In this document: piece by piece, positions 50,490 to 64,000 of the stretch
Layout: every line of letters begins with the position of its first letter
Numbering within the stretch: the stretch's first letter is position 1
Source: Aptenodytes patagonicus
Taxonomy: Eukaryota > Chordata > Aves > Sphenisciformes > Spheniscidae
Assembly (NCBI RefSeq): GCF_965638725.1
Contig: NC_134961.1
Coordinates: 310,001-374,000, forward strand
Direction of reading: 5' to 3'
DNA length: 64,000 nucleotides
The notes under the pieces: generated by a model
Database searches by the model: none
The model's input: the letters and a program-made list of their open reading frames with translations, nothing else
What the model was told of the DNA's origin: nothing
Position numbers and translations under genes: made by a program

Positions 50490-53400
50490 GTAGGAATAGG
50501 CAATGTACTATTTTTAGAAATCAGTAGTGATACATTCCAGGAACTCCTGCAGTATTTTTCAGAACCAAGTTTGAAGGTTTTAAGCACAGATAGGGAAATA
50601 TGTCATCTGTGTAAATTGCTCTAAATTACCTGCAATTTGTTGGGAGTTGCCATTTCTAAGTGCTTATTGCAACTCTAGATATTTGAGGAAGCTTTTGATT
50701 ATCCTGAGCTTGTAAAATGTAATTGGCTATTTCTTAATTGTTGTCCTCTGTGAAGTATAATTACCTGTAATGTAGAGCTTTGTATTTGTCAATGCCGCAA
50801 ACAGGAAATCAAGAGTGTCTGATGGAGATAAGTTTGGGGACTCCACCATGACTGGTAATTGCATCAGGTGCCTTGTTTGTACTGGGACTGGTCTCTCCTG
50901 TAAAGTCCTGGAGACCTTCAAAGAACCTAGAAACCTTAAATACCGTCTTTATGTCTTGTTGTGCAGAAGTCTGGCTTGTACTTTCCTAAAACACACTTCA
51001 AACAGCTACCATCTTCTTAGCAAGGTAGTGGCATCTCTTCATTCTGACGTATTGCATGAAGTTTCAGGAGGAACAGATTGAATTGGAATTAATTGCTTAA
51101 ATGCAGTTAGTCAGAAGATGTGGTAGAGCTTGCTGACGTTCATGAATACCAGAGATCAGTTAGTTAATGCTTAGCAGCCTGAAGGAAGTTGAGAGATACA
51201 GAGAATCCCAGTTCTCATCGGGGTGTGATTGTACGTGGATGTGCAGCAGAGAGTGGGTCTTGAATGGCCATACCGAACTCGGATCTACTGCAGACTAAAA
51301 GTATGTCTTATCCCAGTCCGACATGTCTGCACAGGGAGTTGCTCCTCATGTCCCATTTGCTGCTGCCGCTCGGCTGCCCTTGGCCCAACCATGTGGCATT
51401 CCTCCAGGACCAAGGGCGTGGGCTGGGAATGTGGGTCTGCGATGCTGGGGTTACACAGTTGGGGGGTATGTTGCATGGCCAAGGTCTACCTGTAAACTTG
51501 CGTCTCCCTGGGTTCGTGTCATGCTCGCTCGTGCTGAAGCTTTCATTGTCATTGTCATCTTCCGAAGCTGCATCTGTCCTTGGTGGGGCATTAAACATTA
51601 TTACTTAATTGAACTTAGACGTTATTGGGGAATTCTTCGTTGTAGTTCTGGGTGGTTTTCGTGCTTTACAGCAGCAATACAAGTGTCAGGCAGGGTACGT
51701 TGACCCCTCCTTTGTCTCCACCCGGGCTTGGCTGCGCTGAGCCCAAGCGCAGCTCTGGGGAGTGGTGGAGAAAGATGTAATGTAGATTGACGTGGCCAGT
51801 CTGGGGTTTTACGTTCAGTATAAGGGGGTGGGGAAACATCAAGGGAAAATGAAAAGCCCGCTCATTCCCCACTGCAGCCCTGGGAGATGCAGTGCCAAGG
51901 CAGGCTGATTTAGGAACGGCTCTGCTCCCATACCTGGGGGTTTCTAGAACTTTTGTGTATGAGTATTTTCCTTACGTGCAGTCTGTAGGTTTAAATATTC
52001 TCCTCACTGTGCCTTTAGAGCATGACTTAGAAGCAAGAGCCGCTTGAAAGTGTCCTCCAGGAGCGCCTGGCCGATTCTGCCACCCAAAAGCAGCAATGCA
52101 AGCTTCCTTTGGAGGAACCTCCTAAAAACAAAACCTTAAAATAAAAACCCTCTTCTTGCTAAACTAACTCTCCGCAAACATAGAATTATTTAGTTTTATT
52201 TTTGCTCTTTTGATGGAGAACCGGTGCCGAACAGTTCTCAGGGAGAGCGGTGAGTCAGCTCGCCCAACAGTGACTCTATTGATAGATGGAAGGAGTGGCG
52301 CTGAAGTCTGTCTAGTCATTGTTGGTACTTGGCTGGAGCGCCAGGGGCTCCGAGGGCAGGCTCAAACACTTCTCGCCAGCCTTGGGAGATCAAACGCGAT
52401 GAGTCAGGCCGCAGAAAGTCATGATAGGGCCCAAATTAATTAAATCTTTTTTTTTTTTTTAAACCCTGTTTTGAGAGCAGTAAGGGAAGGACATGCATGC
52501 ACCGGGGTGTGTGGACCCGCCAGCTTGTGTCTCATTGCAAGTTGACTTTTCTTGCCTCTCCTGAGCTGCTCCAGTGGAAACTCGGCCCCTGCTCTGCTCT
52601 GGAGTGATGGACCTGCCAACTTTCTCCTCTCTTGATAGCCTCTCATTTCTCACCTTTCTGTGTGAGGACGTGAGGCAGAGCTGGAAAATAAAACACTTAC
52701 CACTGACACACCACTCTTGCGTATCCCGTCTTCTGGTTATTTTTCAATTAAAAATGCATACAAGCCAGAAAACATTTCAAGAGGGGCTTTAGTTCATTCT
52801 AATTTTTGTGTAATTTTGATGAAGGTGGGAGAGGCAGGACATGGCCAGATGGTGGGAAGTGCGGCCGTGCTGCAGACCTACCAACGGCTTTCCCCCAGGT
52901 TTTCCCATCTCCTTTTCCCAAGGCCTGGCTTGCTGTTGAAGATGGGGAACCACATCCATGAATCCCACAGCTTCTGACAGAGCTTTGCCTATAAAGCGAA
53001 CCTTAAAGGTCATGGGCATGAAGGGCCATGTGCTATCAGTGCACCAGCCCTTCATGCCAGCACCGATATCCCATGCCATGCCTTGGGTTGGTACCATCCC
53101 CTGGGCAAGAGAGGGTTACAATGGGCACTGAAGGCCTCAAATTTCGCTTTGGTCTATTAAATGCAAGCGCCACACACTTCGATACCTCAGGCCATGCCGC
53201 CCCGAGGTTTCTTCAGGTGCTCTGAACACGCAGTGTTCACCTCCCATTTCACCAGGCACCAGGAGCCAGCCAATTTTCAGCATAACGCACAATCTCAACT
53301 ATTTTATTGCTTAATTTAGGCCATAAAGTCCCTTTGATGTGTTGTGTAATGCAACGTTCATTCTGAAAAAGTGGGTGGAGTAGCTTTATGGTATTATAAA

Positions 53401-56400
53401 AATAAATAAAATGCCTGGCAGGATTTTGAAACCACATGGTCATTCCTCCTCTCTCCGCAGATAAGTTGATTGTTGAGAGAGAAATCTTGCTTAATATCTA
53501 ACTTTGGGTGATTTATTTCTCCAGAGTCCTTTCATCTCCAGCATGTATTGGGTTATCTGTGACTTCTAATCTGATTGTTTTAAGCATGATCAAAGAAACC
53601 AAGAGAATGCACTTTATTTTCCCACTGTATGAACAGAATGCTGTTTGTACAGTGCATTACATCACCTGTTCCTGCTGCTCCTGAGTCCTGCACCAAATGG
53701 CTGTGGTATAAATAGAAAACAGAATGGACTTGTAGGGGGTGATGAAATTTGTTCCACTTGCTGAGTAAAACAGAGTTAACTCAACGAATGCTTTCTTCAC
53801 ACCCGACTCTACCTCGGCACACAACAACACAGGCTGAAAATGTTTGAAATAACTCGCTCATGCAGGGTATCGAGCCGGCATTCGGCAGCGTCGAGGAGCC
53901 GTGCCGAAAATCCACTGGAGATGGCAGGCAGGGAGATTGCCGTCGTTGAAATTGCTGGGATTCTTTCCAGGCTATGCAAAGAAAGAGTTTGGCCTTGGGT
54001 CGGAGTCATCGCGTTGTTCTAGCTACGATGGTCCACGGGCAGGGTCTGCAGGGAGAGGTGGTCGCCATCCTTACCAAGGCTTGGTGCTGCAGGATCCCTG
54101 CACACGTGGAGCTCTGTGCCGTCCCAAAGAAACCCCTCCATCAAAAGCAGCTTGCTTTTGGAAGCTCTGGAGGAGGTAGACCATGGGGACCCACCCAGTT
54201 GTTGCTCCAGGTTGCAAACTGTGCATTTCTGGGGAACGAGCACTGAGGAGCAGCTCTGATTCATGGTGGAGGCCTAGAAGGTGCCTCTGAAGATGGGCCT
54301 GGGAGCTGCGTTTCTCTGCTTGCTCCTAAAAATCCCGAATTCAAGAAAGGATGGTTATTTTCTGACATATCTTAATGCTTCACCACCACGTAACCTCAGC
54401 ACTTCATGGAGGACGGGTGTCCTTCTCTCTGCAGCTTTGCCACATCTGCCCCGCTAACCTCTCCCAGCCTCTTCGGGGACACTGAGCAGCGTTTTCACTC
54501 CAATTATCTAACTGATTAACATATTTAACCTGGAACATTTGTTCTCAGCCTGTGTTTGACTTTCAGTTTCTTGCTTCTCTTGCAAACCAGGAGGGTAATC
54601 TGGGGGCCTGAAAGCTTGCTTGCTAGCTTTTCCAAGTTGTAGCTGTTGGCCTTAAAAAAAAAAAAAAATTAAAAAATTTAAAAAAAAAAATTCTCCTTAC
54701 TGACCTTGCCTTGACACACCTACAGGCCCTCATGAAAATCCCACCCTGGGTAAATAGCTCACGTTTTTATTCAGAAGAGAACTGCCGTGCACCAAAGGGT
54801 CAGGGAAAATCATTCGGGAGATAAGTGGTGGTTTTATCTTAAGCAGTTAGTCCTTAGCGTTGGGTTTGTTTTTTTAATTTTTTGATTGGTTTGGAGGTTG
54901 TTCTTGTGCAGCATGTGGTCGCTGTAGGAATACTAAACTTGCAAAAATGGCTAAAACTTGTCTCTGGCGCCCCGTCCTGCCCCTGCCACCCCTCTCGCTG
55001 GGAGGCAGAAAGCCACTGGCATTTCTGACATGCCATTACAGCAGGATGAGCTTAGGGCCACTATCTCCCTCATCAGCCTCGGGGTAGTGATCATCTGATA
55101 CATGAAAAGGTTTTGCCCATCTGTCATTAAGCTGCTGCTGGTTTTCTCTCTGTGTAGTCCCCAGGTTGAAGGAGCAGGAAGGAAGCTGGGAGAGGACCGA
55201 AGCGCGGCAATTTCCCTTCGGATGTTGTCGCTGCGTGGGTTAGGGTCGGGATCTGCGTGGCTCCAGCAGTGCCAACTGCTCAGGCACGGCTGGGTCTCCT
55301 TGTTGCAGCCATCACCCTGCGCGATGGGGAATTGTCTTTCTCTGAGCAAACTGAGCTGCTCTGCAGTTTCTTTACAGTGAATTATAGGAAAATAAGTTTG
55401 TCCTTCTCTCTTGAAAGCTGTGCAGCACCAACTTGGGATTGCCTAAACCTTTCAAAGTTTCCCTGCAGGGTGCTGAGCAGTGGGAACGACTGCGCAGTTA
55501 CCTGGCCTTGTCCTACCCACAGGTCCGCTGCTGCTGGCCGAAGCGGTGATACTGAGCTCGCTCTCCGGAGACTCGCCAGCAGCAGCATGTTGCTTGCCTC
55601 AAGGTCGTATTGCAAAGGTTGCTGTAGCTGAAACACTTCTTGCACGGCAGTGGTGTTTGGAGGCCCCGGCTTGCTTGGCTGCGGGGGGGGGGATGACGTT
55701 GTGATTTGCATTAGGACGGGGGATTTTCCAGCCCTCGAGGAACAGCATCTTCTTTAGTGAAGTTTCAGCTTCCTTTTGGCGTGGCTGGATGGTGGGCAGG
55801 GGCGGCCGTCAGCAGCGGCTGGGAAGCTCCTCTGTCTCTGAGCCCTTGTGAGGGAAAGGGACTGAATTCTGGGGTGCGGACTGATGAAATGATGAGCTGA
55901 GCTCGCGTTATGGCTGTTTTATTGCTGCTGTTGCAGATCCTAGAGGCATCCAGTTGGACTCTGCGAGTTGATAGACACACAGATGAGCACTGAAACAAAC
56001 TGTATCTGCTTGAATTCACCAAGTTGCGATATTAGGGTTTAATCTGTGTAGTGCTCCTTCCAGAACAGAAATCTGTATTTCAGTGTGATACACTACTAGT
56101 TTTTTTCCCCCCCAACTGTCTTATGCAAAAGCACTTAACGAGTCACTTCAAAAGCATCCAGAGGTGTGAATTACAGCTGATGTAATTAATTTGTGTTTGT
56201 GGGCCTGGCCCCCTGCAGTCTAGGTGGCGTGTTGGGCTGGCAGTTAAGAAGAACAAAAGTCTAATCTTGGAGAAGATTAGGAATTCTTTGACAAAGGTTA
56301 AGCCAGGGCGCCGCTGCCTTATCATTTGTACTGGTGTCCTGTGGCAAATCTGTAATTTAAGCCATGAACAGCAGGCAGGCTGTTCCTCACGCTAGCTTTA

Positions 56401-59400
56401 AAGCAGCAGCAGCATCTCTGCTCACCTACCTGGTTGTTTTGCAAAGCAAAGCCTTAAAAAGTGGTTAGGCATAAAACCAAGACCAGGGCAGCTCTAGATC
56501 CTAAAGTCCCTACAGGGGTGCCCTTTGCAAGGACATTCAGAGCCGGAGCCCACTGTGTGACTTTTGAAGTCTCTCCTTCCCAAGGCCATCTCCATGCTGT
56601 CCCCTGTCTCTTCTGCTCATCTATTCTCACCCCTCTCACCCTGGGGTGAGTGAGCAGCATAAGTACTGTGCATGGACGGGGCACTGCAAGGAGAGCTGGA
56701 GATGAAACAGGGAGGGAGGCAGACGGACCAGCAGGCAGCTCCAAAAAGGGGGAAGCCAGCCTTGCCTTTCCTGCAGGCTGCCTTGGTGTGCTGAGCCCCA
56801 GCCCAGCTGCAGCAGGATTTAGTCCCAGCACACTTCCAGCCAGCATGTCATGGCAAGCTTCCCCAAGCAGCAGTTTCTACTTTTCCTCTTTGGTGTCTAT
56901 TGTTTTGTTATTTGGGGAACTGGAATCCATGATCGAGTTTGAAACGTGGTTAGCATTAGCCTCTGACGCAACAGGGGTGGGTTTTTTTCCTTTCAGATTT
57001 GTCTGAGCCTGAGCACATCTTCCCCTGGACAACTTGAGGGCTCCAGAGCCCTCCTGTGACCCACACGCTCGGGCAGTGATGCAGTGTTGTGTTTAGTACC
57101 GAAAGACTGTCCCGTTTAGTCTCAGCAGAGCTGCAAAGTGCTGGCTTGGGCTACATGAGGCAAAGTCACTTGATCGCAAGTGAGTTTCTAAAAGAGGGGG
57201 AGGCTGGCTGAGTGCTGATGGTTTAGATTTAGTCATTTAATGAATAGCATCAGGAATAGGTTACGTCCTCAATTGTTTTGATTTTAATCTAATGTGTTAA
57301 TAACGTGAGGCTCTTCAGATGAAAATGTATTTCCAAGTTGCTTTAAGTATTTGCTAGCGTAGTAAGTTGAAGACATATGTGAAAGAAAGGGCCATCTGAT
57401 GAGCTGCTATTGTTCTCTTAATTCAACCCACCCCATTTGGGCCACTCTGTATGAATGGCTTTGTGTTTGCTAATAAAACCATGCTATGTTCCCTGCAACA
57501 CATGTTCTGCATGTCCCAGCTAGTCAACAGCAGTAAAACCTAGTTTTATAGGTTCATAATGTTACCTTCTCAACTGTGGCTTCTTTTAGAGAGCCCAGTA
57601 CTTCCAGGGTTGGCCTTGGCACACTTGAGCACGCAGAGGGGGCTTTGAGAGCTGCCATAACCCTGTGTTTCTGGCACATCTTCCTCCTTTCCCTTGGTAC
57701 CTTGGGCTCTTGCTCCCTGCATGGCTTGTTAGCGAGCATGGGTACCTCCTCACCTGAAGGGTGCTGTGTTAGCACGTTGAACGTTGGAAGAGAAATAGAA
57801 ATGTGCTCCTTGGACTGCAGCCTCTGCCTTCTCCCCAAAATGTTTGGACGAGCCCAAGTTGCTTCTCGGGCTGGCTCAGGGAGGGTCCGAGCATGACTGC
57901 AGGAGTTGTGGCTGCTCCACAGCCCTTTTATCTGCTGGGCTTTGGAGACCCAAAGAGGTTGTGGGAAGAGCTCTGCTGTTGCATGAGCCCAGCAGAGCTG
58001 CAACCAGCCTGATGGTTTCTCTGGGCAGCCCCTGAGACAGGGGGATGAAAAGCAACCTTCTGCCTTAGCGCAGCATCTCAGAGGGGGCTGCTCTTAGCAG
58101 TTGACTGGCAGTGGTCCTCCAGGAGCCACGTCCAAGCTGGGGGCGAATCAGTATGCATAGCAGTTGCTCCCTTTCCTTGGCACATTGTTTTTTAAGGGCT
58201 GTAGGGTGGAGGGGATTAGACCAAGTTCTTAGGGGAGGAGAATAGCCAGCAGGGGATGGCTGGTCATTTTTGTTCCTTTTGTGGCACAAACAATCTCTCC
58301 CTTACTACTCGTAGGGGCTCATGAGCCTTTGTGATGTTTATTAGGCTGAAAGATTTGGAGACCTCTGGTCTAGATAGCTCTCCAACTGAGAAGGGGAATT
58401 TAGGCACTTGTGATAGCATGGCCAAAGAAATAACAATAAATATTTGGGAGATTTTAGTGTTCAGCATTTGTCAAGAATGGTTTAGCAGAATTAAATCTTT
58501 AGTGGAAAGGCTGGAAGTCCAGCTGAAATGACAAAGATGTGCCTGGGTTGGCGTTGGCACATCTTCCACACTTCAGGGATTAGAAGGAATTGTGTAATAG
58601 CAGCGTAATGATCTGCAGAATTGGCTCATTTAAACTTCAGCTGCTTTTGTTTAGGAGATGGACTTAAAATCTGAAACTGGGTCAAAATCTTTTCTTGCTC
58701 TAGAACTAAAAGTTCCACACGTTTCTGACTTCTGTTTGAAGAGACCTCTTTCTTATTGCTGTTCAACCAGCCCTCCTAGGCTGAATTTCAGCCAGGCAGG
58801 TGACCTTGGCCTGCTAGTCCTCGTCACTTGGGAAAGTGACATTGATCAGGATCAGAAAAGATTTTGTAGGGTCTGATGATCACCAACACATCCTCTCCTG
58901 CTGATCAAATCACGGTCCTTGGTCCTCTTTAGGACTGATGGAAACATCTCCTCTCTAAGGCTAGCAGCTGAGCAGGCACCGTTCTGGGGGTATATTCAAC
59001 TCTTCTGGATTCTTATCACATTTTCAGTGAAGGTCGACGTCAGAGTTTTATCACTTAATGAACTTGCCCTAAACTACCAGGGAGACAGAAGTCTTCCTCA
59101 GCAATGGCGTTTTTCCCAAAAATGAAGCCCAAGTCTTTGTGAGCAGTGTCCTGAGAGCTGTTGTGGCCCCATATCTCCTCAGCTTGCAGCAGCAAATAAA
59201 ATCCCCAGAAGGTTTTTTGGGTGCAACTGCATTTCCAACAGTAAATGAAGATTCTTCTTCCTGATCTGAGGGGCATCTGCTCACAGACATGCATGGCCTC
59301 CTGATCTCCTGGGGTTGGCCCCAGTCAAGGAAATGTGCAGATATTTCTTTGTCCCAACCTGTTCCCTAACTTTTCCCAGAGAATAAACCCTGGGGGGAGA

Positions 59401-59600
59401 TTTGCAAGGTTAGTATCGGGAAATAGCTGCTTGGGAAAGCCCTCATCCTTTCTACTGGAGAAAGCAGCCTGATTAATTATTCTGATTGCTCATCTGGACT
59501 GAGGTAGACTTCCAGTGGTGAGAATGAGAGCAGTTGTGAAGTGGAAGATTGGGAGGTCAGGAATTATGGCCCTTCGGCAGGCAATCCCACCAGGCAGTCA
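50490..59600 (+). other. AXIN1: AXIN1 intron 2, later part
   Basis: No supported exon or gene. A simple A/T-rich tract lies at 54654-54690 and a G-run near 55682. Other pieces look like ordinary intron. Confidence 0.6.
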
Positions 59601-59639
59601 ACCTGCTGCCCGCAGGCAAGTAACAAAGTGATCCTGCAC

Positions 59640-60330
59640 GTGGAGGATCTCCATAAGACGCCAACAGTGGAATTCATAAATTCATTTATTATTTGCTTAA
59701 AGCTGCACAACAAACGCATGTGACATAGACATCTGTTATCATCTTGAGCAGAGGAGATGATGCCATTGAGCAGTTGCTGTGATAGCAACATGCACACGCA
59801 AAACAGATGAGTCTCTCTTTGCTCACTTATTCACGCTGTGAATTTTACATCGTACTGTGGATATACACATAGTCCAGAAAGATCAGTCCTAAAATAAGAA
59901 CCGCTGGCAAATATTGTTCTCTCTTCCCTGGATGTAACAAGGTACCGGCAGCAAAAGTTGGCAGCCAAGTCTCTGTGCTGTTGTGTCGTGTCATGCAAGA
60001 GTCTCACAGCTGCAGATGCAGATGTGCAGGCTCAGACATCGGTGTCACAAGCTCCCGCATGTTTTGATTAATTCCTCTACGGTTTTCACACACAGGTTCG
60101 GGGACGGGTGCTTTCATCAGCTTTGCGATCAAAATATATGCCAAGGATATTATGACTCATGTTACAGACTTGCTTATAGTTTTGCGGGGGGGGTTAATAG
60201 CGATGTTAAAATATCACTCATTTACTATATAGGCGGAGCTGGCGGCAATGGCTGTAGTCATGGTTGCCTAACATTTCCCATTATATAAAACTTTGTTGTA
60301 GTTGCTCATATCTTTATCAGACTGTGTTGT
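59640..60330. promoter_or_regulatory. Conserved-looking enhancer candidate in AXIN1 intron 2
   Basis: AT-rich block with clustered factor-like sites: an RFX-type palindrome GTTGCT-N5-AGCAAC (59773-59789), a TCF/LEF-type GATCAAA (60127-60133), a SOX-type CTTTGTTG (60291-60298) and a GATA-type CTTTATCAG (60312-60320). No coding frame. A TCF site would fit feedback by Wnt signalling, but this is inference from motifs alone. Confidence 0.3.
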
Positions 60331-63300
60331 TTGGTATTCTTCCACGCTGAGATTCTGCCTAAGGCTGAATTATTTTGGCAAATTTTAGCAAAAACAGAGG
60401 GGGAGGAAATTACATTGTTTTGCTCATGTCAGAGTCTTACAATTTACTTTTCATTGATAACCTTCCAGCTTTCCTACTTTGAAGCAGGGGTGTATCGTTT
60501 GGCAAGTGGGTTGCTGGAGGTGGGAGGGGCACTGGCAGCTTGAACGTATCTTGTGCTGTCCATGTGAGAATCCGTCCAATTTGATTAAATTATAAGCTTG
60601 TGAAAATCGCACGAGCTCTATAGTAGATGGTTTAAAATCTTGGCGGCCAGAGTATCTGAAAAGTGTATTTGCTCTGACCATGCTCGTGGCTAAGACTTCA
60701 GAGACTGGAAACTGCAATTCCTGTTGCTGATGATGATGATTCTGGAGTCTCCGACACTCGTCGTTAGGTGAGCCGGCTCTCTTCTTGCATCCTCCAGAAC
60801 GGGCACTCAGCAAAAAAAAAAAGACTTTTTGGGCAGTGACGGGGAGGAGGTGAGGAGGGTGAGATCCTCCAACGGCGAGCAGGTGATCTGGGGAGCGAGC
60901 AAGAGACAAGGCTGTACAGGGTGTTAAAACTGGAAAGGGTTTTTCCGATACTTCCCGGAGTTTTCAGGTGCTCCAGCTGAAGCTGCCTGTTCAGCCTTAG
61001 TTCAAGCCCATTACGCAGAAGGAAGATACTGCTTATCCACTGATCTCAGCCAGTTTTGATCATGGGATAAAATTCCCTTTTGTGCAAATTAATGGTGGGT
61101 TAGAGGAGAGAAACCCTGTTCACCTGCGAGGGGGAGGGCTGTGAGCTGATCCTAACTGTATGATTGAACCCAGATGGCTGAACGGGAGAGAGGGGCTGGG
61201 GGTGTTTGCCCCGTGTAGACATGGGACGATGTAAGTCTGATGCACGGTGCTATCACATGGCATTTCATAACTTTCTCTACTCTAGTAGCTATTTGTTGAT
61301 GTGTGATCATAGACTTTTTCTTTAGGACTCTTGCTTGTTCAGTGCATGGGATGGCTGGTGCCGGGGGAACTAACAGAGCAGGTAGGAAGGAAGGTGCACA
61401 GGGCACGTGCATTACCTCTTGCATCATTAAAAGGCCTTGCAGTGGAAGAGGCAGAAGATGCGAGCAGAAAAACACAGGTGCTTCCATGCTGGTTTCTGCC
61501 AGGGACACCCTGTAGACAGCTCTTCTCCCTGGGAGAGAATCATCGTGCATGCCTTAGCTTTTCTGTGCGCAACTTAAGACCCAGATCAGACTTACTGATG
61601 TGCTGAGCATGCATCAAGGCAGAAGTCTTACAAAAATGCTGAATATTAGGCCCAGAGCATTTCAAATTGAGCATCCACATTTTGAGAAAACTTTGACTAT
61701 TTCAGAATTGCAGTTGGCTTTTTGTACATAAGAGGATAATAGCTTTTCCTTCCTCCAGAATAGCATCACAAATAAATACGAGATTCGCTTGTGAAAATTA
61801 CCGTAGAAGAATCTCCAACCAAGTGAATAATGCTGCATTCAGCATGAGATTTGGGTGATGTGAAAGTACAGAGAGGGGGAAAATAAGGATAGCAATCCGT
61901 TTATCCTGTGCCCTGAGCAGATGAAGTTCTGCAGAGGTAGTGCAGGATCAGTAATAGATAGTGTGATACATGGGCACAAGAGGGGTGAGTAGAAGATAAT
62001 TTTTTTTCAAAACTGTAGGTTGCTTTTCCCTGCTGTCTTAAGGAGGAAACATCTAAAGCAATGAGGCATTTTTGTATTACCTGCTTGGTCAGTGAAATCC
62101 TGTATGTCTAGTACGGCACATATGCATTCTGTAACAGATGGGCTCCAGCGTTTCACAGCTCTTCTGCTCCAGGCCCTACACAGAAAACAGCCTTTTCCTT
62201 CATCCACAGGATTTCATTTCTCATTATGGCAGCAGGGATGATCGCAGCGTGTGGCAGTGGGTCAGACTAGCCGTGGTGCTCTGCTCTGGGCTCCACTTGC
62301 TATAGAAGAAGAAAATGGTAGCAGCAACACATCATGTCAACTGGAGGTGATTTGGGGCCCATCCACGGCCATCCAAAATGCAGAATTAAACCGGGTCTCA
62401 GCACTGGGGCTCCCAAAATGTGGCTTTTGCAATGGGCCCGTGCTGACTTCGGTGTCTGGGAAGGTGTCAGCTGGAGCTGAAACCTCTGTTTGCATTTGAG
62501 GCGATTGTAAGATCTCTCCTCCGTGTAGGTTTTCTGCTGCAATCTGGCCACAGCCTCGTCGTTATTCAGAGCACTTAAGAGTCTCTCCACACCTTCCTGT
62601 TTTCACTAATTATCGCAGTGTCTTTGGGGCCTCCCTCCCCTGTTGAATTTGGTTGGGTGTCAGCAAATAGCTTATACTCAGAATTTCTGGAGGGAGCAGG
62701 AGGAGATCAACGGAAACACACAGAGTTTGATCACCTAGCCTTCTGTCTTTAAGAAGCTGAGGTTAAAAAAAATACAGCTGCCTTTTATCTCAACAGTGGC
62801 TAATTTATTTAGAACAAAAAGCACATTGCTTGCATTGTCACTTATTTTTCCTAAATGGAACCGTCAACTGGTTTTAATTGTATAAAGATATGTAGGAATG
62901 GAATGAGAGTTCAAACAGCTCTTTTACAGCCCTTTAAATGGACATGGTACTTCATATATATCCCACAATAATGCGTACCAGATGAAAAGATACTGTGGAA
63001 TTTGTGTAATAAAGGTCAAAGCCCATATATCTGCCTGTTCTAATGGATGAGAACCAAAACAGAAAAATTGCATAAGGCAAAAATAACAACAAGCAAGTTT
63101 CACTTGCTGTAGAGCGCACTGAGAAAAAACAAGCACAGGACTTCCCTGAGCAGTGGCCAAACACGGTAACGGGATGGACTGCATATATAAGCTTCCCAAC
63201 AGCTTCCCTAACACTCTTGCGCTACAGTTAAAGGTATTTCGTCTCCCTTCTGGTCTGGAGTTTAGCTGGACCTTCTGGTATTGCAGTGTCCCAGGAGCTA

Positions 63301-64000
63301 CCTTGTGAGCTCCTGTGCAATTTGTCTGTGAGCAACTCTTTTTTTTTATTTTTTTTTCCCCTTCCCTGCCTCCTTTAGCTGTGTTTCACTACACTTTAAT
63401 ATCCATTTAAATGCGATGAACTGGTTCTCGCACCTTGAACTATTTAGTGAATGCCTCTGGAGATGTTGTCACCTTCAGCAGCAGAACATGCCCAACGGGG
63501 TCCTTCTAGTTATGGTCAAGGTATATGCAGTAAAGAGGGATTGCTCACCAACCTGCACCGCCTGGCTTCAGATGCCGATCTCCATCTTTCTCACCGCTGA
63601 ATTCTTTGCTTTTGGATTGCCAGTCAGCCACTGAATTTAGATCCGTTTGTAAAAGTACAGCCACAAGAAATGAGAAACTGAATCGGCTGATTTCATTCAT
63701 TATCTTTAAATATGACTTTGTGTGACCTCGATGCAGCGACTGATGATTTGGCTTCCAGATCTTGCTGGAGGTGCAAGGTTCAGTGACTGTCCCAAAACTA
63801 GGACTGTGAGCGAAGACTTCATTCTGCACCATCTAAGGAAAAGTTGCTTTAGTCCTTATTTAGAAGGAAGGCTGGCTGTAGCATCTTTACAAGACTAACT
63901 TCCCTCTGTATGCCTGTTTTCTGGGGACAGCAGCAAGTTATGTGCCGTTAGTCTGCTAACCTCTTAAAAGAGGAAAAAAATAAGCATCTCTAGAAAAGGA
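60331..64000 (+). other. AXIN1: AXIN1 intron 2, end of window
   Basis: Intron continues to the edge. A T-run at about 63341-63357 and ordinary AT-moderate DNA; no AXIN1 exon 3, no repeat family that I can name. Confidence 0.6.

Noticed and set aside
54654..54690. Retroposon tail
   Set aside because: A/T-rich run without any recognisable retroposed body next to it; treated as simple sequence.
36534..64000. AXIN1 exon 3
   Set aside because: Looked for the conserved continuation after SEGREFR in the open frames of all phases and found no match, so the intron extends past the window.

Overview
The window looks like avian nuclear DNA. Three genes lie head to tail on the + strand in the order PGAP6 (TMEM8A), MRPL28, AXIN1. 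The same neighbours occur, in the mirrored orientation, on human 16p13.3. Recognisable interspersed repeats are sparse. All I could name are CR1-type LINE fragments, two of them young and ending in the ATTCTATG-type 3' tail typical of birds. I saw no Alu, L1 or other mammalian repeats. Crocodilian or turtle DNA is not strictly excluded, but the short introns and low repeat load favour a bird.

Layout. 1-2258: the last four coding exons of PGAP6, covering the seven-helix CREST-type lipase domain. 2259-4339: its probable 3' UTR, ending at a canonical AATAAA. 4370-7519: the complete five-exon MRPL28 gene on a CpG island. 7850-32600: a 25-kb, mostly GC-rich spacer with old and young CR1 copies, a 100-bp perfect direct duplication, conserved-looking AT-rich blocks, and a compact promoter-like cluster at 19.5-21.1 kb. 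The spacer also holds a phase-consistent pair of candidate exons at 24.4-25.9 kb that could belong to an unannotated gene. 32650-33960: the AXIN1 CpG-island promoter with an inferred non-coding exon 1. 35562-36533: AXIN1 exon 2, with the start codon, tankyrase-binding region and whole RGS domain. 36534-64000: the first part of a very long AXIN1 intron; the next coding exon was not found.

The three genes are not functionally linked. PGAP6 is a GPI-cleaving membrane phospholipase, MRPL28 a mitochondrial ribosomal protein, and AXIN1 the scaffold of the beta-catenin destruction complex. The findings most worth checking are the candidate gene in the spacer, a predicted out-of-frame upstream ORF that overlaps the AXIN1 start, a perfect 22-bp inverted repeat holding two STAT-type sites in the AXIN1 intron, a candidate poison exon in the same intron, and the 100-bp duplication. 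No virus, CRISPR array, tRNA or rRNA gene was seen.
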